Shown: positions 59,760-64,000 of the stretch, piece by piece
Numbering within the stretch: the stretch's first letter is position 1
How the letters are laid out: every line of letters starts with the position of its first letter
DNA from: Castanea sativa
Taxonomy: Eukaryota > Streptophyta > Magnoliopsida > Fagales > Fagaceae
DNA: 64,000 nucleotides
Assembly (NCBI RefSeq): GCF_040712315.1
Contig: NC_134022.1
Coordinates: forward strand, 2,976,001-3,040,000
Direction: 5' to 3'
Notes under the pieces: model-generated
Seen by the model: the letters and a program-made list of their open reading frames with translations, nothing else
Told to the model about the DNA's origin: nothing
Databases searched by the model: none
Made by a program: the position numbers and the translations under genes

Positions 59760-61020
59760 ATGAGATTGATAGAATTAGAAGTAGATAGTTGTGAAAATAA
59801 TAGTAGTAATTGGTGGGTAATTTATAGGAGAGTGATGATGAGGAGGGTCTAGTGCAAATCAGTTTGTTTCAGCTCTCTCTTTCTCTCTGTTTGCTTTTGT
59901 TTTTTTGTTTTACGCTTATAAAATTCTACCCATCATTATCTCCAACCAGGCGTATGACTGGTCGTAGTCAAAAGTCCAGCATTGACTGACTTTAGTAAGT
60001 ACTAATAAGTAATAGGGCCCTCCATTAGTCAATCTTGATAGGCATTGCTTACCTGCCCATATAGAAATTTCATATCAATTACCTTACCTGCCCATATAGA
60101 AATTTCATTAGTCAATCTTTTTTTTTCTTTTTTTTTTTGAAAGCAATTTCATTGGTCATTCTTGATAGGCATTGCTCGTAACTTTTATAAAAATTTAGGA
60201 ATGATTAAATTGAGTTTTTTTGGGATGGGTGGGAGCAATAAATTTTAATGGAATAAAGTGCTTTCTTGATTTATATCAGAAAAAATAATTGAGAAACTTT
60301 TGTTTTTTTGATAAAACATATTGAGAATTGAGAAGCACCTATAGTATGCTAAATTACATATTAAAAAATGATAAAAGTTAGTCTGGAGTTTAGCTTGATT
60401 TTATGGCTTTTTTGGCCAAAAAAAAAATTCTATTATTTTTTTATTATTACAAATTATGGTAAAAATCTTATTGGGGAATAGCCTCTCTTTATAAACATTA
60501 TTTTAAGCATTAAAATATCACCATTTGCAATAAAATTGATTATATCACATTTTGCATTGAAATGGCTTGAAAACACAACTTTAGTATAAACACATTTTAC
60601 ACTAAAATTGCACATTTTGAAGTTTTGATACAAAACATGATTTTTTTTTTTTAAGAGACTATTTTTCAGAAAATTTTTCCACATAAAATAGTATTATTTT
60701 TTCAAAAATCTCTAGATTTTACTTTAAAAGTGTTGCAAGAAAAGGGAGTATAAAAGGTTTAATGATATTGTAATTGTATGCAAAATATTACTTACTGGAG
60801 TATGCAATATATTAAAACTGAAGTTGTTTCACTTTTGGCTAACAACATAAGATCATGCTATATAAGCTTTTGAGACTTCAATTTATAATATAGATAATTA
60901 TCATGAAGCATATACTATAGATTTTCAATTTACTTCCTTCTAGATGCCTAGAGATTTTATATTGTTCTAATTAATCTGAATTGTTTCAAACGCCATTTTT
61001 TGAAAGATTAGAGTTGATTG
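59760..61020. other. Upstream region of RLP B, part of the segmental duplication
   Basis: Matches 23740-24950 with small indels. It carries an extra ~80-bp partial repeat at 60022-60110 and no gene. Confidence 0.7.
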
Positions 61021-61027
61021 ATGACAT

Positions 61028-63965
61028 GTTTTCTATATTTCCAACTCAATGCTTTCTAAGAAATGTTCTTCATAAAGAATTGGACAAAGAGTTGAGCTTG
61101 ATGGTTTAGGACTTGTATATATTTAAAATCATTTCAAATCCAAGCGATATGAAAGAGAGTCCTCTACCTTGCAAAATGTAATAGAGACAATTGGTCTTAT
61201 AGTAATTACAAAATTATGACTATTTTTTATTTGCATGAGAAAAGATAAAATAGTGGTTAAACAAAATATCCAAAACATTGAGTTTCCTTTTGAAAACCCA
61301 AATTAGACTAGCTCCTAACCATGATGGGGCCACTACGCTGCCACCATTGTCACCAAGATCAAAATACAAAACAATAATTTTGAATTCCTAATTATTCAAA
61401 TAATGATAAATTCATTTTAATACTTTTTTATTTGAGGAAATTATAAATTTATAATTCAAGACTTTGAACCTCTAAAGACTTGAAAAGAGAGTTTTGGAGA
61501 CTTTGTTTTTATTGTCCAGAGTTTTTTAATTTAGATTAATCTATATGCTGTGCAGAACTTTTCAATTTAGAAAATTGTTTCTTTGGTACTTAACTTTCCA
61601 CACTAACAATGAATACACTTAATAGCATTTTTGTTTGTTTGTATTTTCAAGAAAGTGTCTTTCAAGAAAATTAAAGCTTGATTGCAAGACCTTAGAATTT
61701 TGACAACAAACAATAGGAGACATCGAAATTTAATACCGTGTAAACTGGGTTCTCTATATTTCCAACTCAATGCTTTCAAGGAAATGTTCTTCATAAAGAA
61801 TTGGACAAAGAGTTGAGCTTGATGTTTTGAGTTGTATATATTTAAAATCATTTAAAATCCAAGCGATATGAAAGAGAGTCCTCCAACTTGCAAAACGTAA
61901 TAGAGACAATTGGGCTTATAGTAATTACAAAATTATAACTATTTTTTATTTGCATAAGAAAAGATAAAATAGAGGTTAAACAAAATATCCAAAACTTTGA
62001 GTCTCCGTTTGAAAACCCAAATTAGACTAGCTCCTAACCATGATGGGGCCACTACGCTGCCACCATTGTCACCAAGATCAAAATACAAAACAATAATTTT
62101 GAATTCCTAATTATTCAAATAATGATAAATTCATTTTAATACTGTTTTTATTTGAGGAAATTATAAATTTATAATTCAAGACTTTGAACCTCTAAAGTCT
62201 TGAAAAGAGAGTTTTGGAGACTTTGTTTTTATTGTCCAGAGTTTTTAGATTTAGAGTAATCCATATGCTGTGCAGAACTTTTCAATTTAGAAAATTGTTT
62301 CTTTGGTACTGAACTTTCCACACTACCAATGAATACACTTAATAACATTTTTGTTTGTCTATATTTTTCAAGAAAGTATCTTTCAAGAAAATTAAAAATT
62401 GAATGCGAGGCCTTAGAATTTTGACAACAAACAATAGGAGACACTGAAATTTAATACCGTGTTAACTGGGTTTTCTATATTTCCCGCTCAATACTTTCTA
62501 GGAAATGTTCTTCGTAAAGAATTGGACAAAGAGTTGAGCTTGATAGTTTAGGACTTGTATATATTTAAAATCATTTAAAATCCAAGCAATATGAAAGAGA
62601 GTCCTCCAACTTGCAAAACGTAATAGAGACAATTTGTCTTATAATAATTACAAAATTATGACTATTTTTTATTTGCATAAGAAAAGATAAAATAGAGGTT
62701 AAACAAAATATTCAAAACTTTGAGTCTCCATTTGAAAACCCAAATTAGACTGACTCCTAACCATGATGGGGCTTCTACGCTGCCACCATTGTGACCAGGA
62801 CCAAAATACAAAACAATAATTTTGAATTCCTGATTATTCAAATAATGACAAATTCATTTTAATACTTTTTTTATTTGAGGAAATCATAAATTTATAATTC
62901 AAGACTTTGAACCTCTAAAGTCTTGAAAAGAGAGTTTTAGAGACTTTGTTTTTATTGTCCAGAGTCCTTGGATTTAGAGCAATCCATACGTTGTGCAGAA
63001 CTTTTCAATTTAGAAAATTGTTTTTTTGGTACTTAACTTTCCACACGAACAATGAATACACTTAATATTATTTATGTTTGTCTAGATTTTTCAAGAAAGT
63101 GTCTTTCAAGAAAATTAAAGTTTGATTGCGAGACTTTAGAATTTTGACAACAAACAATAGGAGACATCGAAATTTAATACCGTGTAAACTGGGTTCTCTA
63201 TATTTCCAACTCAATGCTTTCTAGGAAATGCTCTTTATAAAGAATTGGACAAAGAGTTGAGCTTGATTGTTTGACTTGTATATATTTAAAATCATTTGAA
63301 ATCCAAGCGATATGAAAGAGAGTCCTCCAACTTGCAAAACGTAATAGAGACAATTGGTCTTATAGTAATTACAAAATTATGACTATTTTTTATTTGCATA
63401 AGAAAAGATAAAATAGAGGTTAAACAAAATATCCAAAACTTTGAGTCTCCGTTTGAAAACCCAAATTAGACTGACTCCTAACCATGATGGGGCTACTACG
63501 CTGCTACCATTGTGACCAAGATCGAAATACAAAACGATAATTCTGAATTCCTGATTATTCAAATAATGATAAATTCATTTTAATACTTTTTTTATTTGAG
63601 GAAATTATAAATTTATAATCCAAGACTTTGAACTTCTAAAGTCTTGAAAAGAGAGTTTTGGAGACTTTGTTTTTATTATTCAGAGTCTTTGGATTTAGAG
63701 TAATCCATATGTTGTGCAGATCTTTTCAATTTAGAAAATTGTTTCTTTGGTACTTAATTTTCCACACGAACAATGAAAACACTCAATACCATTTTTGTTT
63801 GTCTATATTTTTCAAGAAAGTATCTTTCAAGAAAATTAAAACTTGAATGCGAGGCCTTAGAATTTTGACAACAAACAATAGGAGACATTGAAATTTAATA
63901 CCGTGTAAACTGGGTTTTCTATATTTCCCACTCAATACTTTCTAGGAAATGTTCTTCATAAAGAT
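61028..63965. repeat. Tandem array, period about 721 bp, four copies
   Basis: Anchor 'tctatattt(c)cc' starts at 61032, 61753, 62474, 63197 and 63918. A second anchor 'atgatggggc' is at 61321, 62040, 62763 and 63484. Spacing is 719-723 bp. Units are highly similar and include 'ggacaaagagttgagcttgat' and 'taataccgtgt(a/t)aactggg'. Short open frames within it are repeated by-products. The array breaks off near 63965 at the start of its fifth unit. Confidence 0.93.
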
Positions 63966-64000
63966 GTTCTAAAAACATTTTTATAAAAAAAACAAAAAAA

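Noticed and set aside
61028..63965. Possible CRISPR-like or protein-repeat array
   Set aside because: Units are ~721 bp with no short repeats or spacers and no conserved frame; it is a tandem satellite-type repeat in a plant genome.

Overview
This is a nuclear plant window: AT-rich, intron-bearing genes with GT-AG boundaries, plant-only families (leucine-rich-repeat receptor-like proteins, a coiled-coil NLR tail, the plant mobile domain), and many plant transposon classes. It reads as a eudicot, most likely a woody one. A Fagales/Fagaceae source is my guess from the look of the SINEs and the solo LTR, not something I could test. There is no sign of bacterial, organellar or viral genome organisation.

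Layout. 1-5 kb: intergenic sequence, a microsatellite, and a fragment of a receptor-kinase LRR pseudogene. 5-7.1 kb: a decayed 5' part of a GEN/SEND1-like flap endonuclease gene, with a SINE in one intron. 9.65-12 kb (minus): an apparently intact SPT2-type chromatin protein gene with a 5'UTR intron, the best ordinary gene here. 14.5 kb: a relic of an NLR 3' end. 16.5-17.9 kb: a second, longer copy of the LRR receptor-kinase pseudogene. 20.8-23.7 kb (minus): an intact 980-residue EIX-type receptor-like protein (RLP A). 24-28 kb: repeats. 28.4 kb: an unrecognised terminal exon. 30.5-32.5 kb: a second decayed GEN-like copy. 34.7-41 kb: a SINE, a LINE 3' end, a solo LTR and a non-autonomous hAT element, most with target-site duplications. 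41.16-47.37 kb: a 6.2-kb Mutator-like element with about 360-400 bp terminal inverted repeats and a 9-bp target-site duplication. It carries a multi-exon plant-mobile-domain gene (broken) and a degraded fragment of an inositol-transporter-like gene. 49.3-49.6 kb: a degenerate TTCGGTCC minisatellite. 50.7-61 kb: a second copy of the RLP block, with a badly decayed RLP relic (53.8-55.2 kb) and RLP B (56.8-59.8 kb), a co-linear full-length copy of RLP A broken by one TAG codon. 61.0-64 kb: a tandem array with a period of about 721 bp.

The main story is a resistance-receptor neighbourhood shaped by segmental and tandem duplication followed by decay. RLP A keeps an open frame but has a glutamate in its membrane helix at a conserved-glycine position. 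RLP B keeps the glycine but has a stop codon. At least four coding relics are broken at a glutamine position by TAG, as expected from C-to-T change in CAG (a CHG methylation context in plants). The most unusual single object is the PMD-carrying Mutator-like element with its captured transporter fragment. No CRISPR array, rRNA or bona fide tRNA gene was seen.
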